NCBI GenBank assembly: GCA_030651965.1
Contig: JAUSBQ010000448.1
Span: 1-36,766 of the forward strand
Reading direction: 5' to 3'
From: Pseudolabrys sp.
GTDB lineage: Bacteria; Pseudomonadota; Alphaproteobacteria; Rhizobiales; Xanthobacteraceae
DNA length: 36,766 nucleotides
Part shown: piece after piece, positions 25,846 to 34,079 of the stretch
Position numbering within the stretch: the stretch's first letter is position 1
Layout: the number at the start of each line of letters is the position of its first letter
Program-made: the position numbers and the translations under genes
The notes under the pieces: model-generated
What the model was told of the DNA's origin: nothing
What the model saw: the letters and a program-made list of their open reading frames with translations, nothing else
The model's database searches: none

Positions 25846-26907
25846 ATGACGACTCGTTTGGTCTACAGCGACTTTACCGATTCAATGCTGGCTCCGCCGC
25901 TGGGCGTCCCGATCGAGGTGATGCCTGGAATCGTCTGGATCAGGCTGGCGCTGCCGTTTGCGCTCAACCACGTCAACATCTACCTGATCGACGACGGCGA
26001 GGGCTGGGCGGTTCTCGACACCGGGCTGGGCGACCAGGAGACGCAGGACGTCTGGAAGACGCTGCTGGCCGACCATATCGACCGGCCGCTGACGCGGCTG
26101 ATCGTCACGCATTTTCATCCCGATCATATCGGCATGGCGGGCTGGCTCGCCGCGCAGTTCGACCTGCCGGTTCACATGAGCGAGACCGAATATCTGCTCA
26201 GTCGCAACATCCATCTCGATCCGGGTGCGCTGGACGCCGAGCACTATCGCCGGTTTTATCTGCGCCATGGCCTCGATGCCGAGACCACCCAGCGTGTCGT
26301 TACGCAGGGCCACGCCTATCTGCGCTTCGTCACCGGGCTGCCGCCGACTTTCGAGCGGCTGGTGGACGGCGACCGGCTCACCCTCGGCGGCCGGGACTTT
26401 CAGGTCATCACCGGCGGCGGCCACTCGCCCGAGCAGGTGGTTCTCTATTGCGCGGCGGAACGAATTTTCTTTTCGGCCGATCAGGTGCTGAGCAAGATCT
26501 CGCCCAATGTCAGCGTCACCGCGACCATCCCGAACGGCAACCCGCTCAACGATTATCTGCGCTCGCTGGCCGCGCTCGGCGAGATCATTCCCGCGGATGC
26601 GCTGGTGCTGCCGGGGCACGGGCTGCCGTTCCACAACGCGCCGTCGCGCATCAAGGAATTGACGGCGCACCATCAGGCGCGCTGCGATCAGATTCTCGCG
26701 GCCTGCGTGACGGAGCCGCGTTCGGTCGCCGAACTGGTGCCGCTGCTGTTTCACCGCCCGCTCGATCCGCAGCAGACCAGCTTCGCCTTCAGCGAAATCT
26801 TGGCGCATGTGAATCTCATGTTGCGCAAGGGACAGATCGAAACGGCCGACACCGCGCCGGGCCTGGTGCGCTATGTCCCGCGCGCCGTGCCGGAGAACCG
26901 CGTCTAG
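25846..26907 (+). CDS. MBL-fold metallo-hydrolase with C-terminal winged-helix-like region
   Basis: A 353-residue metallo-beta-lactamase-fold hydrolase. The zinc motif THFHPDH gives His 89, His 91, Asp 93 and His 94. Further metal ligands are probably the His in GGGHSPEQ and the His in LPGHGLP, and FSADQVL contains the bridging Asp. The C-terminal 75 residues (SRIKELTAHHQARCDQIL, then AEILAHVNLML-like helices) resemble the winged helix found after many MBL domains of the LACTB2 type. Substrates in such proteins are thioesters, phosphodiesters or lactones; here it is unknown. It ends 134 bp before the convergent hydratase-like gene, and that gap shows no gene. Confidence 0.9.
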   Translation: MTTRLVYSDFTDSMLAPPLGVPIEVMPGIVWIRLALPFALNHVNIYLIDDGEGWAVLDTGLGDQETQDVWKTLLADHIDRPLTRLIVTHFHPDHIGMAGWLAAQFDLPVHMSETEYLLSRNIHLDPGALDAEHYRRFYLRHGLDAETTQRVVTQGHAYLRFVTGLPPTFERLVDGDRLTLGGRDFQVITGGGHSPEQVVLYCAAERIFFSADQVLSKISPNVSVTATIPNGNPLNDYLRSLAALGEIIPADALVLPGHGLPFHNAPSRIKELTAHHQARCDQILAACVTEPRSVAELVPLLFHRPLDPQQTSFAFSEILAHVNLMLRKGQIETADTAPGLVRYVPRAVPENRV

Positions 26908-27041
26908 TCCGCCGAAATCGACGGTCGTCAGGCGCAGCCGGAACCTGCCGCCGCGCGACAAGCGCCGGCTTTGCTGTGGTATTCCCCGCGCACGCACAGC
27001 ATGCGGTTCGGGCGCTTGAATTCGACGCGGCGAGCGATTTA

Positions 27042-27872
27042 TCAATCGCCCTCGAATACCGGCTTCTGCTTTGCGGCAAAGGCACGATAGGCGCGACCGT
27101 AGTCGCGCGTCTGCATGCAGATCGCCTGAGCCTGCGCCTCGGCTTCGATCGCTTGATCGACAGTCATGTGCCACTCTTGATGGAGACACATCCTGGTCAT
27201 GGCGTGCGCGAATGTGGGGCCGGCGGCGAGTTCGGTGGCCAGCGCCACCGCGTCCGACACAACGGCGTCCGGCTCGACAATCTTGTTGAAGAAACCCCAA
27301 CGCTCGCCTTCGTCCGCCGTCATTACGCGCCCGGTGTAGAGCAATTCCGAGGCACGGCCCTGGCCGATGATCCGCGGCAGGATCGCGCAGGCGCCCATGT
27401 CCGCCCCGGCAAGACCGACGCGCACAAACAAAAAGGCTGTCTTTGAGCGCGCCGTCGCGACGCGCATATCCGATGCCATGGCGAGAATAGCGCCGGCGCC
27501 GGCGCAGATCCCGTCCACCGCAGCAATGATCGGCTGCGGGCAGGCGCGCATCGCCTTAACCAGATCGCCGGTCATTCGGGTGAAAGTGAGCAAGCCATTG
27601 GTGTCGCCGGTCTCCTGCATCTTCACCAGCGGGCCGATGATTTCGTGAACATCGCCGCCGGAGCAAAACTTGCCGCCCGCGCCGGTCACGACAATCGTCT
27701 TGACGTCCTTGGCATAAACGAGGTCGCGGAAAAAATCGCGAAGCTCACTGTACGATTCAAAGGTCAGCGGGTTTTTCCGCTCAGGCCGGTTCAGCGTGAC
27801 GATGCCGACCTTGCCCTGGACCTCCCACTTGAAATGCTCTGCCTTGTAGGCGCTCGCGTTAAACTGCCGCAT
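27042..27872 (-). CDS. Enoyl-CoA hydratase/isomerase-family protein lacking both catalytic Glu
   Basis: A 276-residue crotonase-fold protein. The oxyanion-hole elements are kept ([10 protein letters not shown] and GICAGAGAI). The two glutamates of true enoyl-CoA hydratases are absent: their positions correspond to Ile 129 in [11 protein letters not shown] and Arg 151 in [13 protein letters not shown]. It is therefore unlikely to be a simple hydratase. Hydrolase, lyase or isomerase chemistry on a CoA thioester is more likely, perhaps using the Asp in AGADMG. ATG 27872 has AGGA upstream at good spacing. It is the last gene of the TetR-controlled run, 29 bp after the SDR. Confidence 0.88.
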   Translation of the reverse strand: MRQFNASAYKAEHFKWEVQGKVGIVTLNRPERKNPLTFESYSELRDFFRDLVYAKDVKTIVVTGAGGKFCSGGDVHEIIGPLVKMQETGDTNGLLTFTRMTGDLVKAMRACPQPIIAAVDGICAGAGAILAMASDMRVATARSKTAFLFVRVGLAGADMGACAILPRIIGQGRASELLYTGRVMTADEGERWGFFNKIVEPDAVVSDAVALATELAAGPTFAHAMTRMCLHQEWHMTVDQAIEAEAQAQAICMQTRDYGRAYRAFAAKQKPVFEGD

Positions 27873-27901
27873 GTCTTTTCCTCATTTTCGCTTTTGTTGC
27901 A

Positions 27902-28639
27902 CTAACCGACCATCGTCAGGCCACCGCTGACGCTTAGAACTTGCCCAGTAATATATCCAGCCTCACCAGAGGCAAAGAACATCACCGCGTGGGCTATTTC
28001 CGCCGGTTTTGCCAATCGCCGCATCGGAATGGCGCGGATGAACGCATCCTTGTATTTTTCTGGAACTCTGGCGAAGAGCGGCGTATCCGTTGGGCCGGGG
28101 CAGACGCAATTCACGTTGATCGAATAGCGCGCCATCTCCCTTGCCAGTCCCTTGGAAAAACCGATGATGCCGCTTTTCGCGCCAGAATAGACTGTCTCGC
28201 CGAGGGAACCGACGCGGCCCGCATCGCTGGAAACATTGACGATCGTGCCGGAACGCCGCTCCATCATGCCCGGAAGCAACGCGCGAGTCAGCTTGACCGG
28301 TCCCAGAAAATTGATGTCAACCACGCTATCCCAGAAAGCAGCGTCGTTCTCGATGAACGGCTGAACCTTGCCCCATCCTGCGACGTTGGCCAACACATGG
28401 ATCTCGCCGACCTGCTTCAACGCCTCGAGCGCGAAGACGGCAATGCTGTCGTCCTTGGATATATCGAGCGGAATGGCGATGGCGCTCTTGCCGATCCGCT
28501 TGGCCTCCTCGCGTGCCTTGTCGGCATTCAAATCAGCCAAGATGACCCGGCCGCCGGCATTCGTGAATGCCTCCGCCGTCGCAAGGCCAATGCCTGATGC
28601 AGAGCCGGTGACGACAATGTTCTTGCCAAGAAAGTTCAT
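27902..28639 (-). CDS. Short-chain dehydrogenase, BadH-like hydroxyacyl-CoA dehydrogenase
   Basis: A 245-residue classical SDR. NAD(P)-binding TGSASGIG is at 11-18, and the catalytic set is Asn 110, Ser 138 (NVSSDAG), Tyr 151 and Lys 155 (YSGAKSG). The pattern NVAGWGKVQPF, the PGPTDTPLF segment and the ending GQVLSVSGGLTM match, from memory, the 2-hydroxycyclohexanecarboxyl-CoA dehydrogenase BadH of Rhodopseudomonas. The protein probably oxidises a hydroxyacyl-CoA to a ketoacyl-CoA. ATG 28639 is chosen because GGGAG lies five bases upstream; the GTG at 28645 is too close to that site. The start is 9 bp after the upstream hydratase stop, in one operon. Confidence 0.9.
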   Translation of the reverse strand: MNFLGKNIVVTGSASGIGLATAEAFTNAGGRVILADLNADKAREEAKRIGKSAIAIPLDISKDDSIAVFALEALKQVGEIHVLANVAGWGKVQPFIENDAAFWDSVVDINFLGPVKLTRALLPGMMERRSGTIVNVSSDAGRVGSLGETVYSGAKSGIIGFSKGLAREMARYSINVNCVCPGPTDTPLFARVPEKYKDAFIRAIPMRRLAKPAEIAHAVMFFASGEAGYITGQVLSVSGGLTMVG

Positions 28640-28648
28640 CAGCACTCC

Positions 28649-29398
28649 CTATTTTTTAAGAAACGCGCCAACGCGTTGATGCGTGTCGTCCATATCGAGC
28701 AGCCGCAATGTTTCGAGCCGCTCAAGCAAAAGTCCGGTCTTGATGTCCGTTCCGCCGGCGGCAATACAGCGCTTGGACGCCACGAGCGCAGCGATTGAAA
28801 GACCGGCAATCCGCGCCACCGTCGTGTCGGCAAAACCTCTCAGTTCGGCATCCGGCACAGACCATTGCGCCAGGCCGATGCGCTCGGCGACTTGGCCATC
28901 CACCATGTCGCAACCGAGGATGATCCTCTTGGCGACGGCTTCGCCGCACAAGCGGGTCAACCGCTGAGTTCCGCCGGCTCCGGGAATGAGACCGATACGC
29001 GTTTCGGGCAAGCCAACCAATGCGCCATGCGCCACAATTCGAAGATCGCAGGACAACGCCAGTTCAAACCCACCCCCCAGCGCCGAGCCGCCAATTTCCG
29101 CAACCGTGACGCAGGACAACGCCTCGATCCTGTTGAACACGTTCTGCATGCCCGCGACGTGCTCGACCAGATTCGCGGCCGCCGCTTCGCTGCTGAAAAT
29201 TTCGCGCATCATCTTCAGGTCCGCGCCGGCGCTGAACACTTTCTGGCCGCTGCGGATGTGAAGGACTGCGGTGGTGGCGAAATCGATACCATCGAGGCAG
29301 CCGTTCCAGGCGTCGACAAAACCCTTGTCGAACGCGTTCACGGGTGGGCGCGACATCGTTATTGAGACTATATTCCCTGAGCGCTGGACATCGAGCAC
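28649..29398 (-). CDS. Enoyl-CoA hydratase with intact catalytic residues
   Basis: A 249-residue crotonase-family hydratase that would add water across an enoyl-CoA double bond. Both catalytic glutamates are present: Glu 112 in GGSALGGGFELALSCD and Glu 132 in LPETRIGLIPGAGGTQRL. The oxyanion segment FSAGADLKMM is also present. GTG 29398 gives the family-like start LDVQRSGNIVSITM. A longer in-frame TTG at 29425 would place the start inside the operator dyads and is less likely. It is the first gene of the hydratase-SDR-hydratase operon and lies directly downstream of the proposed TetR operators. It most likely supplies the hydroxyacyl-CoA oxidised by the SDR. Confidence 0.9.
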   Translation of the reverse strand: MLDVQRSGNIVSITMSRPPVNAFDKGFVDAWNGCLDGIDFATTAVLHIRSGQKVFSAGADLKMMREIFSSEAAAANLVEHVAGMQNVFNRIEALSCVTVAEIGGSALGGGFELALSCDLRIVAHGALVGLPETRIGLIPGAGGTQRLTRLCGEAVAKRIILGCDMVDGQVAERIGLAQWSVPDAELRGFADTTVARIAGLSIAALVASKRCIAAGGTDIKTGLLLERLETLRLLDMDDTHQRVGAFLKK

Positions 29399-29409
29399 GA
29401 GGCACCGTA

Positions 29410-29425
29410 TTGAATGTACATTCAA
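29410..29425. promoter_or_regulatory. TetR operator candidate, proximal dyad
   Basis: TTGAATGTACATTCAA is a perfect 16-bp palindrome of form TTGAA-N6-TTCAA, 12 bp upstream of the hydratase start. A second copy of the same architecture lies 22 bp away, two helical turns, as expected for cooperative TetR-family dimers. The gene for such a regulator is immediately upstream. Confidence 0.7.
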
Positions 29426-29431
29426 CCAATA

Positions 29432-29447
29432 TTGAACGATTATTCAA
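29432..29447. promoter_or_regulatory. TetR operator candidate, distal dyad
   Basis: TTGAACGATTATTCAA repeats the TTGAA-N6-TTCAA layout with an imperfect centre. It overlaps the candidate -10 box of the minus-strand promoter at 29439-29465, so binding here would block transcription of the hydratase-SDR operon. Confidence 0.65.
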
Positions 29448-29465
29448 CAACGGGCGACGTGTCAA
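29439..29465 (-). promoter_or_regulatory. Candidate promoter of the hydratase-SDR operon
   Basis: On the minus strand TTGACA (29465-29460) is followed after 15 bp by AATAAT (29444-29439), five of six matches to the -10 consensus. The spacing is shorter than ideal. The -10 box lies within the distal dyad. It falls in the 110-bp space between the TetR stop and the hydratase start. Confidence 0.5.
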
Positions 29466-29508
29466 GCGTGCCTTGGGCCGTGCAGATTAAAAGGACAAAG
29501 CGGGCAAC

Positions 29509-30243
29509 CTATTTCGCCGGCCGCGCCCGCGGCCCCCTGAGGCTCGCCTTGCGCTGCTGGTAGTATTTTAAGCCGCGGGGCGTCGCGAGGGCGTGGACGA
29601 AGAAATCAAAGCTCTCGTCGATGAAGGTCTCGACGTTCATCCGCGGCTTGAAATGCCAGTGCTTCAACGCCCACATGTGAATGTTCATGATAAGCTGATA
29701 GGTGGCGAAATCGACGTCCACCTCGCGGAACAGTTTAGCCTTGATACAATCGCGAACCGTCTCCGCGATGATCTCGTTGGCATCGACCTCCCCCTGCTTG
29801 ACGAGTTCCCGCTGCTCCAATGGCAGGCTCTTGGTCGACCGATAGACCAGGACGGTCGCGTCGAGATTTTTGTCAACGATCCGGCAGAACGAGGCCAGCG
29901 CGGTGCGCAGGCGCGCGAGAGGCTCGACCACGCCTTTGAGGACGGTCGGCGTCTCCGAGCGATAGGTATCGAGGACATGCAGCAGCGCCAGCAGCAGCAC
30001 GTCTTCCTTGGTTCGCGCGTAGTGGTAAATCAGGCCGGCGCTGATATTGGCGCGCTTGGCGATCTGCTGCACGGTCGTGCGATAGAACCCCTCGCGGGCG
30101 AACAGTTCCACCGCGGCGTCGACAATCTGCTTTCGACGGCGCTTGACCAGATCGACATCGCTAGCCTGGCTCCGGACCTGACTTGCATCGACGGTGATGC
30201 CTTGGGATTCTCTCGCGTCGCTCGTTCCCGATCGCTTCACCAC
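29509..30243 (-). CDS. TetR-family transcriptional regulator
   Basis: A 244-residue repressor-type regulator. The helix-turn-helix is at about residues 34-82: RKQIVDAAVELFAREGFYRTT, then IAKRANISAGLIYHYARTKEDVL. The remaining helical region is the ligand-binding domain, with VYRSTKSLP and FIDESFDFFV as in acyl-CoA-responsive TetR proteins of CoA-catabolic clusters. A basic N-terminal extension of about 30 residues and a basic C-terminal tail (QQRKASLRGPRARPAK) are unusual. GTG 30243 has GGGAG eight bases upstream. Its likely targets are the two dyads just downstream; a CoA thioester of the pathway is the likely inducer (inference). Confidence 0.92.
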   Translation of the reverse strand: MVKRSGTSDARESQGITVDASQVRSQASDVDLVKRRRKQIVDAAVELFAREGFYRTTVQQIAKRANISAGLIYHYARTKEDVLLLALLHVLDTYRSETPTVLKGVVEPLARLRTALASFCRIVDKNLDATVLVYRSTKSLPLEQRELVKQGEVDANEIIAETVRDCIKAKLFREVDVDFATYQLIMNIHMWALKHWHFKPRMNVETFIDESFDFFVHALATPRGLKYYQQRKASLRGPRARPAK

Positions 30244-30552
30244 GCGCTGGCTCCCGTTTCATCGCCGGCCGATAACAACAGCCTATCCTACCATAAACCA
30301 TTGGCTGCATGAACAAATTCGTGACCGCCCATGGTTGTTATTCCCGACAATTCCGAATCAAAAACAATCGGCGCCTCGGCCGCGATCTCCTAACCTAACC
30401 AGCGTCAAAAGCGAAGTCGCGACGGGCAGCACCAATAACCTTCGCGGGCGACCAAGGCGTCCTGAGCATGCGTTTCCGCGCCCTGGCGGCGGCGGAGCAA
30501 TCCCCGATAGCAAACAATATAGGCGTCTCAAGTTGCCTGGCGGAAGCAGAGG
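30244..30552. other. 309-bp non-coding gap upstream of the TetR gene
   Basis: No open frame here looks like a gene. The half nearest the TetR gene (about 30280-30370) is clearly more AT-rich and probably holds its promoter, but no clean -35/-10 pair was found. No TTGAA-N6-TTCAA dyad was found in it. The half nearest the oxidoreductase is GC-rich without a clear intrinsic terminator. Confidence 0.5.
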
Positions 30553-31569
30553 TCAGGCAGCCTGACCGGTCGCCTTTCCGACGTCGGTAACCAACACCAC
30601 TTTGCCCTGAACACGACGTGCCGAAATTTCCTGCAGCGCCGGCACGTAATCCTCAAATCGATAAGCACCCGAAATTGGAGGATCGAGCCGGCCCATGCTG
30701 ACGAGCGTGAACATGCGCGCCATCGCATCGTCCAAGATTTCCGGGTGGAAGTCGCGATAGTCGCTGGCGTGCAAACCGGAAACGCTGATGTGTTTGATCA
30801 GCAAATAATTGCTGCGAATCTGATTGGGTTTACCGCCGGCGAAGCCGCAGATGATCGCGCGGCCCGACCAGGCCAGCGAGCGCAGCGCCGCGTCAAAAAT
30901 GTCGCCTCCCACCGGATCGAAGACGATATCCGCGCCTCGCCCGTTGTTGAGAGCGGAGACCTCGTCGCGCAGCGCATCCTTCATGTCGCGATTATCAATG
31001 ACGATCACGCCATCCGCGCCCTGCCCGCGCACGAAATCGGCCTTCTCCTGCGTGCTTACAACGCCAATGGCCCGCCCGCCCAGCGCCTTGACGATTTGAA
31101 TCGCGGCAATACCGCAGCCGCCAGCCGCCCCGGTCACCAACACAGTTTCACCGAACCGAAACTGACCGCGATCGACAATACCGAACCAGGCGGTGATATA
31201 GGCAATTCCCATCGCCGCGGCCTTCACCATGGAAAGTCCTGGCGGCATCACGAAACTGCTTTCCTGGCGTGCCACGACCTCCTCGGCGTACCCGCCATGC
31301 TCTATCTGCACCATCACGCGGTCGCCAGGCTTGACGCGCATGACGCCTTCGCCAACGGACAGAACCTCCCCCGCGACCTCCTTGCCCGGAGAGAACGGAA
31401 GGGGTGGTAGAATTTGGTACTTGCCCGAGATTACAAGAAGATCGGGAAAGTTCAGACCGATGGCGTGAACTCCGACGCGGACCTCGCCCGCGCCCGGCTT
31501 GAGCGACGGGCCATCGGTGATGGCCATGTCTTCCAGCACGCCATGTTTGCTGACGACTATACTGCGCAT
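30553..31569 (-). CDS. NADPH:quinone oxidoreductase-family (zinc-free MDR) protein
   Basis: A 338-residue medium-chain dehydrogenase/reductase of the quinone oxidoreductase type. It has the N-terminal GroES-like domain (GLNFPDLLVISGKYQ, PGKEVAGEV) and a Rossmann domain with LVTGAAGGCG at about 144-153. GRGADIVFDPVGGD and the ending VQGKVVLV are typical. No structural zinc cysteine cluster is visible. In CoA-catabolic clusters such enzymes often act as enoyl-CoA or enone reductases, which would fit here. ATG 31569 gives the family start MRSIVVSKHG, 4 bp after the ligase stop; ATG 31587 is an alternative that would overlap the ligase by 14 bp. Confidence 0.9.
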   Translation of the reverse strand: MRSIVVSKHGVLEDMAITDGPSLKPGAGEVRVGVHAIGLNFPDLLVISGKYQILPPLPFSPGKEVAGEVLSVGEGVMRVKPGDRVMVQIEHGGYAEEVVARQESSFVMPPGLSMVKAAAMGIAYITAWFGIVDRGQFRFGETVLVTGAAGGCGIAAIQIVKALGGRAIGVVSTQEKADFVRGQGADGVIVIDNRDMKDALRDEVSALNNGRGADIVFDPVGGDIFDAALRSLAWSGRAIICGFAGGKPNQIRSNYLLIKHISVSGLHASDYRDFHPEILDDAMARMFTLVSMGRLDPPISGAYRFEDYVPALQEISARRVQGKVVLVTDVGKATGQAA

Positions 31570-31573
31570 CGGA

Positions 31574-33220
31574 TCAGCGATCCGCATTCAGCGACTTGGC
31601 GATCTCGCGAAGCCGGAACTTTTGGACCTTGCCGCTCGGTGTCTTGGGCAGCTCAGCGACAACTTCCAGCCGCTCCGGTAAGTAGGTCTTTGAAATATTC
31701 CGCCCGAGCAGGAAGTTCGAGATATCATCCAGCGACAAAGCGCCGGACGAATTCGGTTTGGCGACAACGAAGGCGCAGGCGCGCTCGCCCATCCGTTCGT
31801 CAGGCATCCCCACGATCGCAACTTCGGCCACCGATGGGTGCTGGTAGACCAGTCCCTCGATCTCGACCACCGGAATATTCTCGCCGCCACGGATGATGAT
31901 GTCCTTGGCCCGGCCGGTGATGCGCACATAGCCTTCGCTATCCATGCGAGCGAGATCGCCGGTTTCGAACCAGCCATCTTCGTCGGTCGCATTCCACTGC
32001 GGGCGCTTCAAGTAGCCAACGAAATTAGAGCATCCACGCACTTGCAAGCGGCCTTCCTGGCCTGGCGCAACCGGACGGTCATCGCCACCGATAACGCGCG
32101 TTTCCATGCCGCGCAGACATACGCCGTCCGTTTCGAAGACCTTTTCCGGCGGATCTTCAGGGCGGGTCACCGTCACGGCGCCATTTTCCGTCATGCCCCA
32201 TGCCGACACGATCTTGGCGCCAAGATGCTCGCTGGCGCGCCGCGCCAGCGCCCGCGGGATCGGCGCACCCGCCGCAACGAATATCTTCAGCGACTTGAAT
32301 GCCGCCGGCTTCTTCTCCGCAATGTTGGTCAAATCGGTCAGGAACGGCGTCGACGCCATGGTGAAAGTGACGCCTTCGCTCTCGATAATCTCCGCTGCTT
32401 TGTCGGGCACCCAGACATCCTGCAAGACGCCCGTGCAATTCAGCGAGATCGGCATCATCAGCCCATACATGAAGCCGGTCTGATGCGCCATCGGCGAGGC
32501 CATCAGCACCACATCGTCCTTGCCCAAGCCAAGCCGCTCGGCATAGGGATCGAGATTGCTGATAATCGTGTTGGAGGTGTGCATGACACCTTTCGGCTCG
32601 CCCGTCGTGCCGGACGTGTAAAGAATCTCGATCACATCGTCGGGTCCGGCGCGTCCGGCTTGAGCGTCAGCCGGCAGCGGCTTGCCGGCGAATGGAGACA
32701 CCATGGTGTCGAACCCGTTTGATCCCGCCCCGTCGATGACAATGACCTGTTCGACGGTCGGCAGATCAGCCGCCATTCCCGCGAACATCTCTTCATAGTC
32801 AAAGCCGCGATAGACCTTGGGAATAAAGACTACCTTGGCTTCGCCGTGGTTCAGCATGAACTTGAGTTCGCGCTGCCGGAAGATCGGCATTATCGGATTG
32901 GTAATCGCGCCAATTCGCAAGGCCGCGAGGTGAATCACCACGAATTGCCACCAATTCGGCAACTGGTAAGCGACGACGTCGCCTTTGCAGACCCCGAGCG
33001 AAACCAGAAGCGACGCGATAGCGTTCACGCGTTCGTCAAGCTCGCGGCTCGTCAAGGCGACACGCGTACCGAGCGTGGCATTGTGGCCGATAAACGCCGT
33101 CCTGTCGGGACTGTTGACAAGATTCCGATCGAGGTCGTCGAGGACGGTACGGCCCTTCCAGAAGCCCAAACGCTTCATGTTGTCGAGACGCGGTCTTAGC
33201 AATGCGGGTTCTATGATCAT
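31574..33220 (-). CDS. Acyl-CoA ligase (AMP-forming), AliA/cyclohexanecarboxylate-CoA ligase-like
   Basis: A 548-residue ANL-superfamily ligase that activates a carboxylic acid to its CoA thioester through an acyl-AMP. The P-loop YTSGTTGEPKG is at 201-211; SAWGMTENGA, DGWFETGDLARMD and GRAKDIIIRGGENI are the usual adenylation motifs. The C-terminal catalytic Lys 531 lies in PSGKVQKF. The N-terminal LGFWKGRTVLDDLDR resembles, from memory, the cyclohexanecarboxylate-CoA ligase group (AliA), but medium-chain substrates are equally possible. It lies 36 bp after the crotonase-like gene and 4 bp before the oxidoreductase, so it should be the entry step for the acid imported by the Liv transporter. 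Confidence 0.93.
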   Translation of the reverse strand: MIIEPALLRPRLDNMKRLGFWKGRTVLDDLDRNLVNSPDRTAFIGHNATLGTRVALTSRELDERVNAIASLLVSLGVCKGDVVAYQLPNWWQFVVIHLAALRIGAITNPIMPIFRQRELKFMLNHGEAKVVFIPKVYRGFDYEEMFAGMAADLPTVEQVIVIDGAGSNGFDTMVSPFAGKPLPADAQAGRAGPDDVIEILYTSGTTGEPKGVMHTSNTIISNLDPYAERLGLGKDDVVLMASPMAHQTGFMYGLMMPISLNCTGVLQDVWVPDKAAEIIESEGVTFTMASTPFLTDLTNIAEKKPAAFKSLKIFVAAGAPIPRALARRASEHLGAKIVSAWGMTENGAVTVTRPEDPPEKVFETDGVCLRGMETRVIGGDDRPVAPGQEGRLQVRGCSNFVGYLKRPQWNATDEDGWFETGDLARMDSEGYVRITGRAKDIIIRGGENIPVVEIEGLVYQHPSVAEVAIVGMPDERMGERACAFVVAKPNSSGALSLDDISNFLLGRNISKTYLPERLEVVAELPKTPSGKVQKFRLREIAKSLNADR

Positions 33221-33256
33221 GATCTCTTCACGGCATGAATGTCAGGGCGACGAAAA

Positions 33257-34066
33257 TCAGAGCGGCGAATTCTGGTCGAATTTCGGCTTGCGTTTCTCGA
33301 CATGCGAGCCCAGGCCTTCCGCCACATCAGGCCCGGAGAAGCCCATGAACTCGAGCGCCAGCGAGGCATCGAAGGTCGGCCCCGCCATACGCAACCAGTT
33401 GTTCAACGCATATTTGGTCCACCTGATAGCGTTCGGCGCGCCGCCCGCCAGCTTGGTCGCGACCTCCAGCGCCTTGGCGTCGAGATCGGCATCGTCCACG
33501 GTCAATGACACGAGGCCGATGCGTTCTGCCTCCTCGCCCGATAGCGCGTCGCAGGTAAGAAGATAATACTTCGCCTTTGCCATGCCGCAGAGCAACGGCC
33601 ATACGATCGCGGCATGATCGCCCGCCGCGACTCCGAGACGGGTGTGGCCGTCGATGATGCGGGCATCCTTGGCGGCGATCGAGACATCGGCGAGCAGGCC
33701 GCACACCAGCCCTGCCCCAACTGCCGGTCCGCGAATAGCGCTGACCACCGGTTTGGAGCAGTTGATGATGTTGTAAACAATATCGCGCGCTTCCTTCCAG
33801 TTGCGTGCGCGCGTCTCGAAATCGTCAATGATCTTCCTGATCATCTTGAAATCGCCGCCTGCCGAAAACGCTTTGCCGTATCCCGTGAGGATTACGGAAC
33901 TGACGGAGCGATCCTCGTCGATATCGCGCCAGATTCTGGCAAGCTCGCCATGCATCGTTTCGTCGGCCGCGTTGAGCCGGTCGGGGTTATAAAGCGTAAC
34001 GCGCAGCACGCCTTCAGCCGGGCGGTCGAATTGCAGGCGCTGGTAGCGAGAATAGGAGTCGGCCAT
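33257..34066 (-). CDS. Enoyl-CoA hydratase/isomerase-family protein, non-canonical active site
   Basis: A 269-residue crotonase-fold protein. The oxyanion-hole regions are seen ([10 protein letters not shown] and [11 protein letters not shown]). The hydratase glutamates are replaced by Val 121 and His 141 (IIDGHTRLG). An Asp in VAAGDHAA (about Asp 150) may act instead, as in some isomerases or hydrolases of this superfamily. A true enoyl-CoA hydratase role is therefore doubtful. ATG 34066 has AGGA at suitable spacing and lies 13 bp after the livF stop; a TTG at 34090 would overlap livF. It is co-transcribed with the Liv genes and the ligase. Confidence 0.88.
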   Translation of the reverse strand: MADSYSRYQRLQFDRPAEGVLRVTLYNPDRLNAADETMHGELARIWRDIDEDRSVSSVILTGYGKAFSAGGDFKMIRKIIDDFETRARNWKEARDIVYNIINCSKPVVSAIRGPAVGAGLVCGLLADVSIAAKDARIIDGHTRLGVAAGDHAAIVWPLLCGMAKAKYYLLTCDALSGEEAERIGLVSLTVDDADLDAKALEVATKLAGGAPNAIRWTKYALNNWLRMAGPTFDASLALEFMGFSGPDVAEGLGSHVEKRKPKFDQNSPL

Positions 34067-34079
34067 CGGTGTTTCCTCG

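Noticed and set aside
26936-26970. Inverted repeat AGCCGG/CCGGCT between the convergent MBL and hydratase-like genes as a bidirectional terminator
   Set aside because: The loop of 23 nt is long and only a short TTT follows; in GC-rich DNA such arms arise by chance.
25882-27300. A 472-residue minus-strand open frame opposite the MBL-fold gene and extending into the hydratase-like gene
   Set aside because: It overlaps two clear genes, on opposite strands, and its translation has no family signature.
29399-29425. TTG 29425 as the start of the hydratase gene
   Set aside because: It would put the perfect operator palindrome within the coding sequence and add nine residues not typical of the family; GTG 29398 fits better.
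30534-30559. Inverted repeat TGCCTG/CAGGCA at the end of the oxidoreductase gene as a terminator
   Set aside because: The stem is only 6 bp with a 14-nt loop, overlaps the stop codon and has no T-tract.
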